From NCBI GenBank assembly GCA_000499405.2, contig HG738138.1, forward strand, positions 23,775,097-23,839,096: 64,000 nt of DNA. Direction: 5' to 3'. Shown here piece after piece: positions 42,770-55,268 of the stretch (position 1 is the stretch's first letter; every line of letters begins with the position of its first letter). The DNA is from Onchocerca volvulus. Taxonomy: Eukaryota > Nematoda > Chromadorea > Rhabditida > Onchocercidae. Made by a program: the position numbers and the translations under genes. The notes beneath the pieces were generated by a model. It was given only the letters and a program-made list of their open reading frames with translations. It had not been told where the DNA came from and searched no databases.

Positions 42770-45290
42770 ATCAGTAGGGAAGAGCATGCTGATCACAGAT
42801 CAGAAGCAAAACTTATTCAAATAATATCCATGATTGGTTGTTTGTTCATGCAATGATTCTATGTATTTTGTTTTATCTAGAATCAATAATAATTCCTGTC
42901 TTTCTTTGCCTATATTTTTCAATTAATTTAATCAACGAAAAACGAAACAATAATATTGTCGCAAGCAAAGAAAGAAATTCACGTTGCCAAATCACACATA
43001 TTTAATTTCTATTATAATTGCTATTTTTTTTTCCTTGAAGGTTTCTTTCAATCAGTTTGAAAGAATAAAAGATATCGAAGAACTGTTATGATATGTATAT
43101 AATAAACTAGTGAAGATTGGAGCAACTCTCTTTCCTGGTCTATTTTAGTCATAAACAGATTAGAGTTTTCTGGAATTCCTTAAAACCAAATGATAACTTA
43201 AATCTATATAAATATTTATCATATTTAACGCAATAAAAAAATATTAATAAGAAAAAGCAGAGAAGTACACTTCTAAAATTGCTTAAATATGACAAATATA
43301 TTAATGAAATAATCAATCAACTGATCGTAATTAATAAGCAATCCAATCAGCTGAACAAATTTTTAAACATGTTAATTGCTTCATTACTCAAAATATAAAA
43401 AATAGACCCAAATTAATTATGAAAAGCATAAAGCCATCAACTTATTTTTCATTTCTTACTTCCAAATGATCTGATGCGATTAATCAGAGCCGCATCAATG
43501 AACATCTGAATTATGAAACTATTTGAAGTTTAAGTTTTAATCCAAAGTAAAACTTATTTATCAAAGCAAACAGCAAATGGTACTTTTTTAAACCAAAAGG
43601 GTAATATATGCTGCAAATTTTTGATTACTACAAGAGAAATCTTTCATACAAAATTTTTGCATTGTATCATTCTTTTTGAAACTATTAGTTCTTGCAATCT
43701 TTCTTTATCAGCAAATAATGTAATACTCCCATTTGTGTTTCGCAAGATTGAATTTATTTTTAAATATTTCAAATTTGCATATAAAAATCATCGAAATTCC
43801 AATTTTTGTGAAATGAAAATTTTAAATTATTGTCATTTTTAACCAAAATATTCTTTTAAACGGTTTGTTTCTTTTAGTGCTTCACTAAAAATTAGTACTT
43901 TAAGGATATTAAATTCGTATAATTACCTACGATTTTAGAATTCATTATTATTTTCATGTAACTAATTTTTAAAATAAGCAAAAAATTGTTTTGGAGAAAA
44001 AGTTTGCTAGTTTGGTTTGTACTTTGGATTGGATTCTTGATCCTTCTGATTCCGCTACGTTGACAGAAGCCTTTGTTGGTTTTATGTGATACTGTAGAAA
44101 ATACCAACTTGAAAATAGGAAAGACCAAATGAATATATAGTAATTAATAAAGAATACCAACAATGATCTGAATCTCATCACGTTGTCGAACTTTTCTTTT
44201 GTGATTTCCCTTCATTTCACCATTATTTTTGCTTGTTTCTACTTAACTGTTGATTTATTTGAACTATGACTTCTGTTGAACTGTCAAACTGCTGTCTCTG
44301 CTGTCTTTGAGCCGTTCGCGAAATTGAGTTGGAACTGAACTGACCCTGACATCGATCTGCGTGTTGATTTGATTCAATCTCCCGCCTTTTATACGGATGA
44401 TCTTTGGTCTTGATAGTGGACGATAGTTTACAATATCCTAATTCTACAAAGACTGGTCATTAAGAAAGAGGATAAGAGATAGACAATACCTACAATATTT
44501 CAAACAATTTACATAAGTCATAATTCTTTCAACATTCCACACAATTAAGATAGATTTCAACAATTTATATAATGCACATAATCTCTATTAGCAGATCAGA
44601 AAATGAAAGAATAAAAGCTTTTGTATCAGACCAAACGCGATATGGATAAATGATTAATGAAACAAGCTTTATAGGACAAATTTTTGCTATATTATTTCAT
44701 GACAAATAAATTTCTCGTAAAAAATTTTCTTTTTATCGATAAGCTAGAAGAAAGAGAATTATCAAACAAAAAAAAGTCATTAGTTATTGGAAATGAATAT
44801 TGCAAATAAGTTTTATAAAAAGTTGAAATCAGAGATGTGTTCAAGACGAAACTTTTAGCAATTCATCCTAAAATCATATATTTTAGGATGAATTGCTAAA
44901 ATTTTAAATCAAATAAGAAATGCATGAATTCTTGTTTATAAAACTTTGCTGTAATTTTAGCCAAAAAAAAGTCGATCTCAAATTGGCCTGATATATAAAA
45001 CGAATATTCAATCCGATTAATATGGTTGAAAAAATATCTCCAACAAGAGATATTTGTAATTTATATTTTCTTTATTCAAGTCTAAACATAAAATATACTA
45101 TCAGTTGTAGTTAATCAGATCTATGTTGTAATCAATATTGTGTACTGTATCATTAATGATATATTATGCAAGTTTAAGTGAAAATTTTCAATTAAATAAA
45201 ATATTCCAGTAATAATTGAATACTTTTATCATCTTTAGTGATATTACTTAATTTCTGGAAATTTTTTTCCTCTACTTATTATCATTTCAG
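42770..45290. other. Intergenic or long intron; perfect palindrome and a less AT-rich patch
   Basis: No convincing coding exon. Two overlapping minus-strand frames at 43892-44181 have no domain. A patch at about 44280-44420 is richer in G and C, with TTTTATACGG resembling a TATA region; it could be a decayed LTR but has no readable ends. A perfect 22-bp palindrome is listed separately. If the exons at 45291-46037 belong to the large gene, this stretch is an alternative intron. Confidence 0.45.
44853..44901. repeat. Perfect 22-bp inverted repeat with 5-base loop
   Basis: Bases 44853-44874 (TTTTAGCAATTCATCCTAAA and two more) and 44880-44901 are exact reverse complements, separated by CATAT. 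It is a very strong hairpin in either strand. It has no long T run after it. Confidence 0.9.
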
Positions 45291-46037
45291 CAGATGAGCA
45301 AGCAGAAGCTCTAGCGAGTTTATCATTAACGCATACTTATTTGATTAGTGGTGGAATGCTTTTAAGTTGCTGCATTTTACCGCTTTTTTATTTTTGGTTC
45401 TGTCATCCGTAAGTTATTTTTTTTCCCGCATTAAAAAATTATGATTATATTGCGAAAGCAATTTAATGAATTTGAGGACTTTTGATGATAGATAGTTATT
45501 ACAAATTTCTAATTATTCGATTTGTTATTGCAATATGTGAAATTAACTTTCAGAATGTTATGCAAATATTTCAAAGCCATTAAAATATTGAAAAGCAAAA
45601 AAGTAGAATTGGAAGAAACACAAATCGATGAAATTGAATTAATGGAATTTATGCCTGATGAAGCACCAGATCATATAAATATTCGACGTGACCCCATTTT
45701 TGATGACATAAAGGTTTTTTTCTCTTTTTTTTTTTTAACTACATAAAGATTATGATTAGTGAATTGCTTAATTAAGAAGTGATCATTTTAAAAAAATATC
45801 AAAAATTTTTAGGCATTTCGTCACAGACATCATCATTTAATAAGGCCGATACAGCGACGACAACAAAAGGATAAAAAAGTTTCAGCAGATGAAAAAATAT
45901 CAGAACAAGAAAAAAAAACTGAACCTACACCGGAAAATTTGTATACCTCTAGAAGTAGAAGTGGTCCGGAGCAACAATTGGCATCCACTGAAATTACATT
46001 TTCCGATCCGGATCGTGCGCAGCTTCATGTTCTATAA
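45291..46037 (+). CDS. Three 3' exons: membrane span plus cytoplasmic tail, probable alternative end of the large gene
   Basis: Exons 45291-45408, 45554-45713 and 45813-46037 join in phase (160 and 225 bases after the first) and end at TAA. They encode DEQAEALASLSLTHTY, a span YLISGGMLLSCCILPLFYFW, a basic start of tail (MLCKYFKAIKILKSKK), an acidic middle (EEIQ-type, EFMPDEAPD), and a His/Arg/Gln-rich then Ser/Pro end. The first exon enters in phase 1 after a CATTTCAG acceptor. Exons 21 (ends 41538) and 23 (ends 42365) of the large gene both end in phase 1, so either could splice here, giving proteins of about 1029 or 1118 residues. No own first exon with a signal peptide is visible in the 2.5 kb upstream. 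The alternative is a separate gene with an unseen 5' exon. Confidence 0.7.
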
Positions 46038-49000
46038 CTCGACAATTTAAATTGAATTTCATATTTAAAGATCATTTTTGCATCTGTTATGTGATTTATA
46101 TAAATTAAATGGCAATTAAATTCGCGTTTTTTTCTTTTCTTTTTTTTTTCTTTTTTTAACACAATATAATTGTTTGCTAAGAATGAAATTTTAACTGAGA
46201 AGATTTAAGTTCAGTTTATTTTTCCTTATAAATTTGTAAAGTTTAATCATCCTCTGCTTTTAACAACAATGGAAGAATTTTTTTAATGAGTGTTATCAAA
46301 TGACCTTTAATTAAGTGATCAAGTAGTCTTTTATCAAATGATTTTTTTTTTTTTGCATCATTAAAATGATTGCTTCGAGATCATTTGCAGGTCACTTCTT
46401 TAATTTCGTTATTTAATTTTTAAACTAAATTGATTTAAATTTTAAAAAAATTAAATAATTTAACGTAAATTATGCACTTATTGGATTGTTACATGAACAG
46501 CTATAATTTTGGTTGTTTTTTTAATGCAGCGAATTTTTTTCGTTATCATTCAAACTAAAATATGTATTAACTTCATTTCGCATGAAATTCTCCGTATAAC
46601 CTGACTTTTTATCGCCAAAATAGTTGTTTCTACTTGAACTTCAGCTTAAAATCAAATCGAATGGAAGAGCTAACTTGGATAATTGCCATGAGGACAAAAT
46701 GAAAGTCGAAAATAGGAAGAAAAGTAAAATTTGTTGTTAATTCAATTTTCTTGAATTAGCATGATCGAAATACGATAAGGGAAATTTCAGCTGATGAGAT
46801 AATCATGATGATCGAAATAATGCTACTTTTTCAAACATCATAATAAGTTTCATTAATCAAATTCTTTCTTCTCAGTTGGAACTTAATTTATCATAACTCA
46901 CTGAAATAAAATTACCTGAATAATATATTGAACGATGACAAAATTAACTGTCAACTCTTCTATCCATTAGAAATTTATTTTTTATTTCATATGTCAAATT
47001 TTGAAATTAATCGATTTATTCAACAAATTTCACTCGTCTTTAATAGGTAAATGAATACAATTTTCGTCTCTTACGATTTTCAATAAATTATTTCATGAAA
47101 TTTTGTGAAATTTCATGAGATCTCACTCTATGAATACAATTTTCGTCTCTTACGATTTTCAATAAATTATTTCATGAAAGTTTATGAAATTTCATGAGAT
47201 CTCACTCTTGGTAAGAGAGTTCATTGCAAAGATTCGAGAGATAGGTCAGTTCAACTTTGTCGGATTATTTCAGCATGAAATTAGGTCATTTTATACTCGC
47301 CAATTATTTAAATGCAATAACTACGGTGGTCAGTAGTGGTCAATTACACTTTGCTCATTTTCTGATAAAGTTCATTATGAAGGTTCGTTTTTCCCTGTTT
47401 GTTAATTAGAAAGTTTCATTTTTTCCAACCTTTTAGTAAGCTTGTTGATCAAATAAAACATGTTGATTTGCGATTTCCTTCAAAACGTTAGCTAATCCCA
47501 TTTAGTAAAATACCAATTAGTCTATTGATTTCTTCGATTTAAAGTGAAATTTTCAATATTAATTCCACATACGAGAAATATTAGTTTGAATGATTAATCA
47601 TTTACATATTTATTTTCATCGAAAAATATCGATTTTCTGGATATATTCACTGAACTCGAAAAGTATCGATTTTCCGGATATATTTATTGGATTATGTTGA
47701 CGTTAAGAGTTGGTGACAATGATTAATTTAATTTTTATATCAATTTTTAAAATCTTACCTGTTCTAAATGGTAAACCAAATTACATGCGATGATCAAATT
47801 CTGTAAGAACAAAATATATGCAGATCATTTACAACAGCATTTATATTTACAGCTCTCTTGATTTATCATTTTAAATTGAGGAATAATTAATTAGTCGGCA
47901 ACTTAATTAAATAATTTGCATCTATTATGTCAATTTATTAGCTGGAGACAACTTCGTTCAAACCATTTGTCTATATGCGGAATTTAGAAAACAACATTTT
48001 CATCTTTCGAAAATAAATAATATGGAAAGAGATAAATTATTAAATTATGCGTAAAATGGACTTTCACATTTGTCAAATGATCCATTGTCATGTGTCACAA
48101 CTGAAAAATCTATTTTCAGTTATAAAATCCAGTTAATTCAAGTATTTCTATGTCAAAGGTCATCTTTGAGTAGTATTTTTCTTTCAAATTAGAACCTCTT
48201 ATTGAAGATGGAATGTTTTAAATTTTTTTTGCATAATTAAATTTATCAAAATGGATTACTTTTTTTCATCATTGGTTGGTTAATTTGATGAAATATTATT
48301 ATGCTATGAATATTAGAATAACAAAAATTTTAATCCCGTTACCTTTATCTAAAACAAATTAAATTTATCAAAAGACTTTTCCATTTCTGATAACAAATAT
48401 CTGCCAGCTTTGAAATTGACATTTTGTGACATAAAATTACCCAAAATCAGAGAACTTTGTGCATATGATATTTCCATATTCTTCAACATTACTGGTAATT
48501 TTTTAATCATTTAAATTAATCACTCGAATGAATCCAAGAATTCTTTTTCGTTGCAATATGAAGATGTTTTATCGAATTGCACTGTAAATAAATCTCAAAA
48601 TTCTTAAGGAATCAATTTTTATAATATTTCAAATGAATAATTCAAATAATTGAAAAAATTTTCGATAAAATTTTACAGGTTATATTTGCATTTACATATT
48701 AGCTTTGTATATTTGTATTTATTTATTTAAAAAATTATTTAATGGAACTTTTGAAATCTTTTCCTTCTCGCAATATCTATTCGAATATCGACAATCCATC
48801 TAATCAAAATATATATTTGAATTCGAAATTTTCAGAATCAAATTCATTGAACTCATCCTACAATATTTCTTTCAATAGTATGATAACTCAGATTCTTCAT
48901 CATTTTTGATTGATAATACAAGTTTAATTTTCTTTTTTGCCATACTTCTGATTAATTCGTCTACGTTTGTTTGAAAATACTGATTTTTTATTCTTTATCA

Positions 49001-52000
49001 TCAGAAAAGAAATGTTATCATCAAAAATTAATTACATCGTTATCATATCTTTGCTCGTCAATTTTTTCCAATATATGACGGTACTGTAATCAGATATTAT
49101 CAAATAATACTTGTTGAAGAAACTTTTTTTTTTTTTTTTTTTGATAAAGAATTTGTAGCAAATTATTTTTCCTTAGCTTTACTGAAAAAAAAAAATTGAA
49201 ATGCAAGAAAGGATTTAAAAATGAAAGAAATGATTGACAGATGAAAAAAATGATTGTCGTATTTGTAAAAGAAATTTCTTTATTTTTCTCTTTTATGCAA
49301 AAATTTTGATTTGCAGTAAATAATAAAATGGGGGCGTTGATATCTTCAACAATTCATTTCTACGTCAAATTTATAATTCAGACGATTCTGGCCTATGCAA
49401 ATCCATTTTTCGATCTTTTTGTGATTTTCCATCTGAAATGACATGAAATGACGAAAACTAAATTCAATCAACGAGCTTTAAGGAATCTAATTTTCGTTTT
49501 AAGGAATCTAATTTTTGATAAATCCAATATTATTTCACTTACAGAAATTCATTTATGAATCTTCATTAATCTTATCTTTTTTTAAGCGTAAACGAGAATA
49601 TGCAAAAGAAAAAAATACTTTTTTTTTTTAAAATCTACCTTTAATTTAAAAAAAAAAAACTGTATCAAGCTGATTTCCTGCATTTGCTATAATGGTTAAT
49701 TTCCTGGATTGGATAAATTTTGCGTAAGAAATGAAAAAAATCTACAAATTGACAACTCATATTTTAAATTTATTGGATATTTTTTAAATTTCATTGAGCT
49801 TAATTTTCAATATTGGTATGAAAAAATTTTCCAGAAACTTTTCAATTCATATTTTTAGAATAATTTTTTCAAATTAATCCCGCTGAGAGTTTGATATTTT
49901 CCCTTCTCTTATCATTCTTAATTCTTTCATGAATATATTGCATTATTAACCTGAGTTAATTGGTCCCTAATTTTGATAACATTTTGTAAACAATCATACG
50001 ATAAAATGATGATCATGAAGTGAAATCGAGAGCAAATGCTAGATTTTCATCAATGCCGATGACCTCGACTTTTATCTTATCATAACTGATTGATGGTGAT
50101 AAAAAAATGAATCTGTTAAATGATACCATAGTATATCTGATATTCTAAAACACAAAAATAGGTTGATATGATCGAAAGTGATATTTCTTATTCACGACAT
50201 GTCACCTGAAGAAAGTATTTTTAGAGATGTTGATTAACCTTGATATTTCATACCATTATTCTTATCATAATGACAACTGATAATGATAATGATAACTAAT
50301 GATGTCGATATAGGAAAGTATGTTTAAAAATGATCTTAAAAATGAAGTGATTTATAGGATCATTTGTATATTTACTATTACAGCTAAAATATTTATAGAG
50401 AAAGATGTCATCAATAAATACTTGAAAAAAAAAAAAAAAAAAAAGAAACTTTTTCAGTATGAATTTTAAGAATTATTCGAAATCATTCGATAGCATGAAA
50501 CAAAAAAAGAAAAATTCTCTTTCAAATGCTTATATTTTCAATTTACATGAAATTTTTTATATTCTTTAGTTATGTAATATTCAAAAATTTTGTTTATACT
50601 TTCAATTATTAACAATTTTTCTCTTCAATTTTGCCATCTTAATCTTGATAATAATATAAATTGCATGGAAATTTCAATTTTTCAAAAATTTTGAAAATCA
50701 ATTGCTTGACGAAAACAATTTTTTATTTGAAAAGAATGAAAAAATATAATTGAGGAAAAGAGCTGAAAATTTTGATGTGCTATAATAAGAATTTTAAACA
50801 AAAAAAAAAAACAAAAACAAAGCTACGATTGATATGCAATCAATCGATCGGTCAGAAATTGTTCTATTTATCAGATACTGATGAATTCTTGAAAAAGCCT
50901 TTCATTTACTATTGATTGATCCAAAAATCGTAAAAAAATGTTTTTAGGAAGAAATTTTTAAAAATTTAAATTGCTTAAAAATAAGCATTTTCTTTGATTT
51001 TACATATACTTTTTTGAAATTTTTATGAATTCTGAGATTATCATATTATTGGAAGAACCTACTACCACGACTAAAGCTAGTGTCTTTTTTTTATTTTTTT
51101 CAAAAAAAAAAATTTTTTTTAGATTGCTAGGAACATAAAAGCATTTCAATAATCGTTTCAAACTCAATAATTTATTTATCTTCAAATTTACAGATATGAT
51201 ATCATTGCTGTTCCCTTCAATGACATCATAATATACTGTTTGAAAATTAACTTATAAATTCAATTCTCTTAAAAATTAATGATTTTGCCTGTGCTATTTC
51301 ATAGAAGTCTCAATAATTATGTATTTTCTTCTGATGGAAATGAAATAATCAACAAATAGCATCATTTTGATGATATTATCAAACTACGTGCTAATATAAT
51401 TGTAATCATAGTTGCTGAATTCTTGATAAAGATGAAATAAGATTTAAATCGGTCAAAAGGTCATGTTTTAACAGATGAGCAGGCAAAACAGTAAAGAAGG
51501 AATTGAACAAAAGACTTAAATTCTAACTGCAATACTAAAAAATTTCCGAAAATATTGTTCTAGGAAAACAAAAAGTTATTAAACTAGACTACGTTAATTA
51601 AATTGATAAAATATTTTAAATAATTATCAAATGGGCATTTGAAAGAACATACATTTTAGAGGTATGTTTGCATTAAATGAATGGAAATATTGATCATAGA
51701 ATTTAAAAAATTCAAAACTTTCATGCCATCTCATGCAAGTTTTATCGCCATTTAATGATTATTTAAAATATTTTATCAATTTAATGAACGAAGTCAAGTT
51801 TAATAACTTTTTTGTTTTCTTAGAACAATATTTTCGAATGAATACGCTTAAAACATTCCTTCCAAAAATTACGTATCATAACTTAATTGCTTTTCCAGAT
51901 ACGATGCTAATTGCAAAAATTTTGCTAAAAAAATAATTTTGATTTTCCACCCTTCATAGAAATATGATCAGTACAAAAACTAAACCATGAGAAGCTGAAT

Positions 52001-52667
52001 GACTGAATTATTTTAATAATTATTCCGAATAATAAATAATTAATAATCTTAAAAATAAGTTCCTGATTACATCTTAATAATTATTAATTATTCTCATGTT
52101 TATTTACGATTTTCACCATCGGATCACAGATCAGATCATTTCTTGATAACAAAATCAGTTATCTTTGCTTGTCCTTTACATTCTATATCAAATTTAAATT
52201 ATTGTTAAATTTTTACGTTTTACAAGATCTTTTAAATGATTACTCAAAAAAAGGCGATGTTGATTGTTATTTGCGTTTTATGAAAGTTTGTGTTTATACT
52301 TTTTATTGTAATTTACCTTTTTTTCTGCACTTATAAAAATTATAATATAATAATATATACCGGTATGTTAATTTTTTAATCTGAAATTAAAAATGTATTA
52401 AATATTCTTTTTTTTTATGATAAAAACTTTTTTTTATGTGAAATATACGAAATATTCATTTTTCCTAGAAATTAAATATCTTGAAATATATATAAAATAT
52501 TTCTGAATCGTTTTTCAAAATAGTTGAAATTCGAATTGTCAACTCATTTAAAAATTATATGATAATTACAAAAATGGGAAATATCTGCATATTTATTGAA
52601 ATTTTATCCACATAAATAAATGTGAAAAAGAGAAAGATGAATCGATGAAAATCTAAATTCTTCATTG
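46038..52667. other. Intergenic, no gene seen
   Basis: 6.6 kb of AT-rich sequence with poly-T and poly-A tracts. A two-copy 79-bp repeat is listed separately. Open frames at 51000-51185 (-) and 51733-51936 (+) show no domain and no good splice context. Confidence 0.55.
47051..47208 (+). repeat. 79-bp tandem duplication, two copies
   Basis: Units 47051-47129 and 47130-47208 start ATGAATACAATTTTCGTCTC and end at TCTCACTCT, with very few differences. It is a recent local duplication in non-coding DNA. Confidence 0.85.
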
Positions 52668-55045
52668 ATGAGTTATCAATTCTGGAATCCGGTAGAAATT
52701 TGCATATTAATCAAAAGTTTCGTCTTGAAAAATATCCAATTTACCGAATCACTAATTTAACAGGTTCAAATTTAAAGCTTACAAATTGTGAAACTTATTA
52801 AATTGATGTTTTAGTCCAATGGAAGACTTATTTATTCATTTATTTTTTATTTTTTCTAATTTTTGAAAAAGTCCCTTAAAAAAATTCTTTCCAAAAATCA
52901 AAAGATTTTTCAAATAAATTAATTTTTTCCCTGATAGATTTCTATCTATCTACATAATGCGTATTTTATTATATTAATAAATTCATTTTAAATTTGCTAT
53001 TCCATGAGATACTTCATGAAAGATTCTTTTTTTTTTAATAATTTCTAAAAGCCACAACATAATTCAAATTCTGAATCTTAAAAATGCTTCCATTTTTCAA
53101 CTTTAAAATAAAATTTTAAAAGAAAAAAAAGTAAAATTAAATTTTTTGAAATAGAATTAAAGTTTTATTTGCAGATTTCATTCATCAATTTCGAAGATCG
53201 TTTTTTCACACTCGGATTTGTTACAATTGCAACATCAGTGTTGACATTATTTGCTCTATTGTTGACAGCTGCAGTGATACAACGAAAAATAAATTTGACG
53301 CAATTAGAAGCGGAATTACGTGCAGAATCATTTAAGGTCTTTTAAAAATTAAAAATCAATAATTCAAAAAAAAAAAATCTAGATGATCATCGTTCTACTT
53401 ATATTTATTTGATAATATCATGTTTGCATATTAGACATTGGCTATGGAAGAATTTGGTGACAGTTCATGGTGACAACATCGCTTATCTCAGCTATAAGCA
53501 AACTATCATTTTAGGTCAAAAATTTTTCTGGGTAAATTGGAATTTAATCAAATCCATTCCAAACATTATCTTTTTTTCTACATCCGTTTGATGAAGCCAA
53601 AGTTAAATTTAGGACAAAGGTTAAAGGTTAAAAGAGAAATAAAAAGGGAAATTACACATAATAAATTGGCAATCAAAAAAATTATTTCTATATTGATGAA
53701 GAAAGTATTTTCAGAGAAAAGTTTCGGTTCTCTGGACTGAAATGAAACATGTAAAACAAATAAGTGGTTATTCTCGACGCTCCATGCGACAAACTAATTT
53801 ATTCATTGAAACTATCGAAAGATGCGGTAGTAAGTATAAAGTTGACGGAAAATATTTCTACAATGATAATTTTACTCATGAAATGATTGAAATAATTGTA
53901 ATTTAATTGATAATGATTAATTTGAATGCAGAATGCATACGTTTGATGTGTCCAATGGGTGAACCTGGACTTACCGGATCACCGGGAATTGACGGTGCTC
54001 CGGGTATACCCGGAAAAATGGGAATACCTGGTACTGATGGTGAAGATATTATGGCTCATCCAATATTATACGATCTACCGTGCTCAATTTGCCCAGCTGG
54101 ACCACCTGGTATGCGTGGTCCACAAGGTGAACCTGGTCGATTGGGTCCTCAAGGTTCTGCTGGCCCTCCAGGTTAGCAGCTTTCAGGGTACTTTTTTTTT
54201 TTTTTGAAATTCCAAGTTAATGGAAAAGAAATATTGCAAGAAAATTTCGGCTTGCTATCAAATTTTGAGCATTTTTTCATTATGCTAAAATTTCCTCGAA
54301 ACGTTATATGATTTCAGGTAAACCTGGTAAGCCAGGTGAAAGTGGACCAATTGGAAAAATTGGATCGAAAGGAGCACCTGGAAAAGGTGGACCAATTGGA
54401 CCTGTAGGAGCACCTGGTGATGATGCTTATGGTTAGTTTAAGTTTAATTTTATCCAGCAGGTCTAATAAGGCGTTTCAATAACTATAATTGACCTGTTTT
54501 CTTCAGTTATAAATTCTTGACCTTTTGAAAGAACCAAAATATATTACCGTAATGGACAGTAATGATTGGTTAAAATTAAATTTATCAGTTGATTGATTTG
54601 TTCTGAACTTGTATAATCGAATCAAATTTCAGCGGGTGTTGGTGTAAAAGGACCAAAAGGTTTACCAGGACCTATGGGTTCTAAAGGACCACAAGGTATG
54701 CCAGGTCGACGATCCAATATACCTGGCAGGCAAGGAGTGCAAGGATCGATTGGTTTACCCGGATTTCAAGGAAATGTAAGTATTGGATTTCAGTTATTTT
54801 CTATCTAATCTTCTCACTGCTTTCTTCGTTTAATTTATTAAACTGCATTAATTTATGAAAAAATTTTTAATTTATTAAATTCAAATATTCGATTTTAGAT
54901 GGGTGAGTTTGGCGAGAGAGGATCTTGGGGTCCTCCAGGAGATGCTGGAATGCCGGCGATGTACTGTCCATCAGATTGTGGAGTTTCGAAGATTGTTGCA
55001 CGATTTTCACCATCTATGGATTTCAGTGATTCTTCCAGTAGATAA
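52668..55045 (+). CDS. Nematode cuticle collagen
   Basis: Seven exons in phase: 52668-52691, 53175-53336, 53715-53829, 53932-54171, 54318-54431, 54633-54775, 54899-55045; 314 residues. The first exon (MSYQFWNP) is short and inferred from phase and a good fit to the next exon. Residues about 9-62 form the N-terminal cuticle-collagen domain with a membrane-like span ([20 protein letters not shown]) and a heptad-like stretch ([14 protein letters not shown]). RRSMR at 83-87 is a subtilisin-type processing site. Gly-X-Y repeats start near residue 109 and run in blocks, interrupted by a Cys-containing segment ([12 protein letters not shown]); Cys pairs flank the blocks (CGKC before, CPSDC after), as is usual for cross-linked cuticle collagens. 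The C-terminal non-collagen part is short (about 30 residues). It would be secreted by the hypodermis and assembled into cuticle. I cannot name the orthologue. Confidence 0.9.
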
Positions 55046-55158
55046 TTAAAATTCTAATGATTAATTAAAATTCTAATTAAAAATGCTAAAATTCGTCTAA
55101 TATGATTTTTAAAATCTTAAGATAAAATATTGCAGCAAAATGCATTCTTTCATTTTGT

Positions 55159-55268
55159 AATATAAAATGATGCAAGTATTGATTTTTAAATAAACTGATA
55201 AGTATTCACTTTTTGCAGCAAATACTTATCAGTTCATTTAAAAATCAATATTTGTATCACTCTATATT
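55159..55268 (+). repeat. 48-bp stem hairpin in the collagen 3' region, with the poly(A) signal in its arm
   Basis: Bases 55159-55206 pair with 55221-55268 over 48 positions with only five mismatches, all transitions; the loop is 14 bases. The first AATAAA after the collagen stop (55189-55194) lies inside the left arm. It may be an inverted-repeat transposon remnant or an RNA hairpin. Confidence 0.85.

Noticed and set aside
53409..53591. Possible extra collagen exon after TTAG at 53434 (TLAMEEFGD)
   Set aside because: Fits a collagen-like linker but has no donor that keeps frame with the next exon; direct joining of 53336 to 53715 is in phase.
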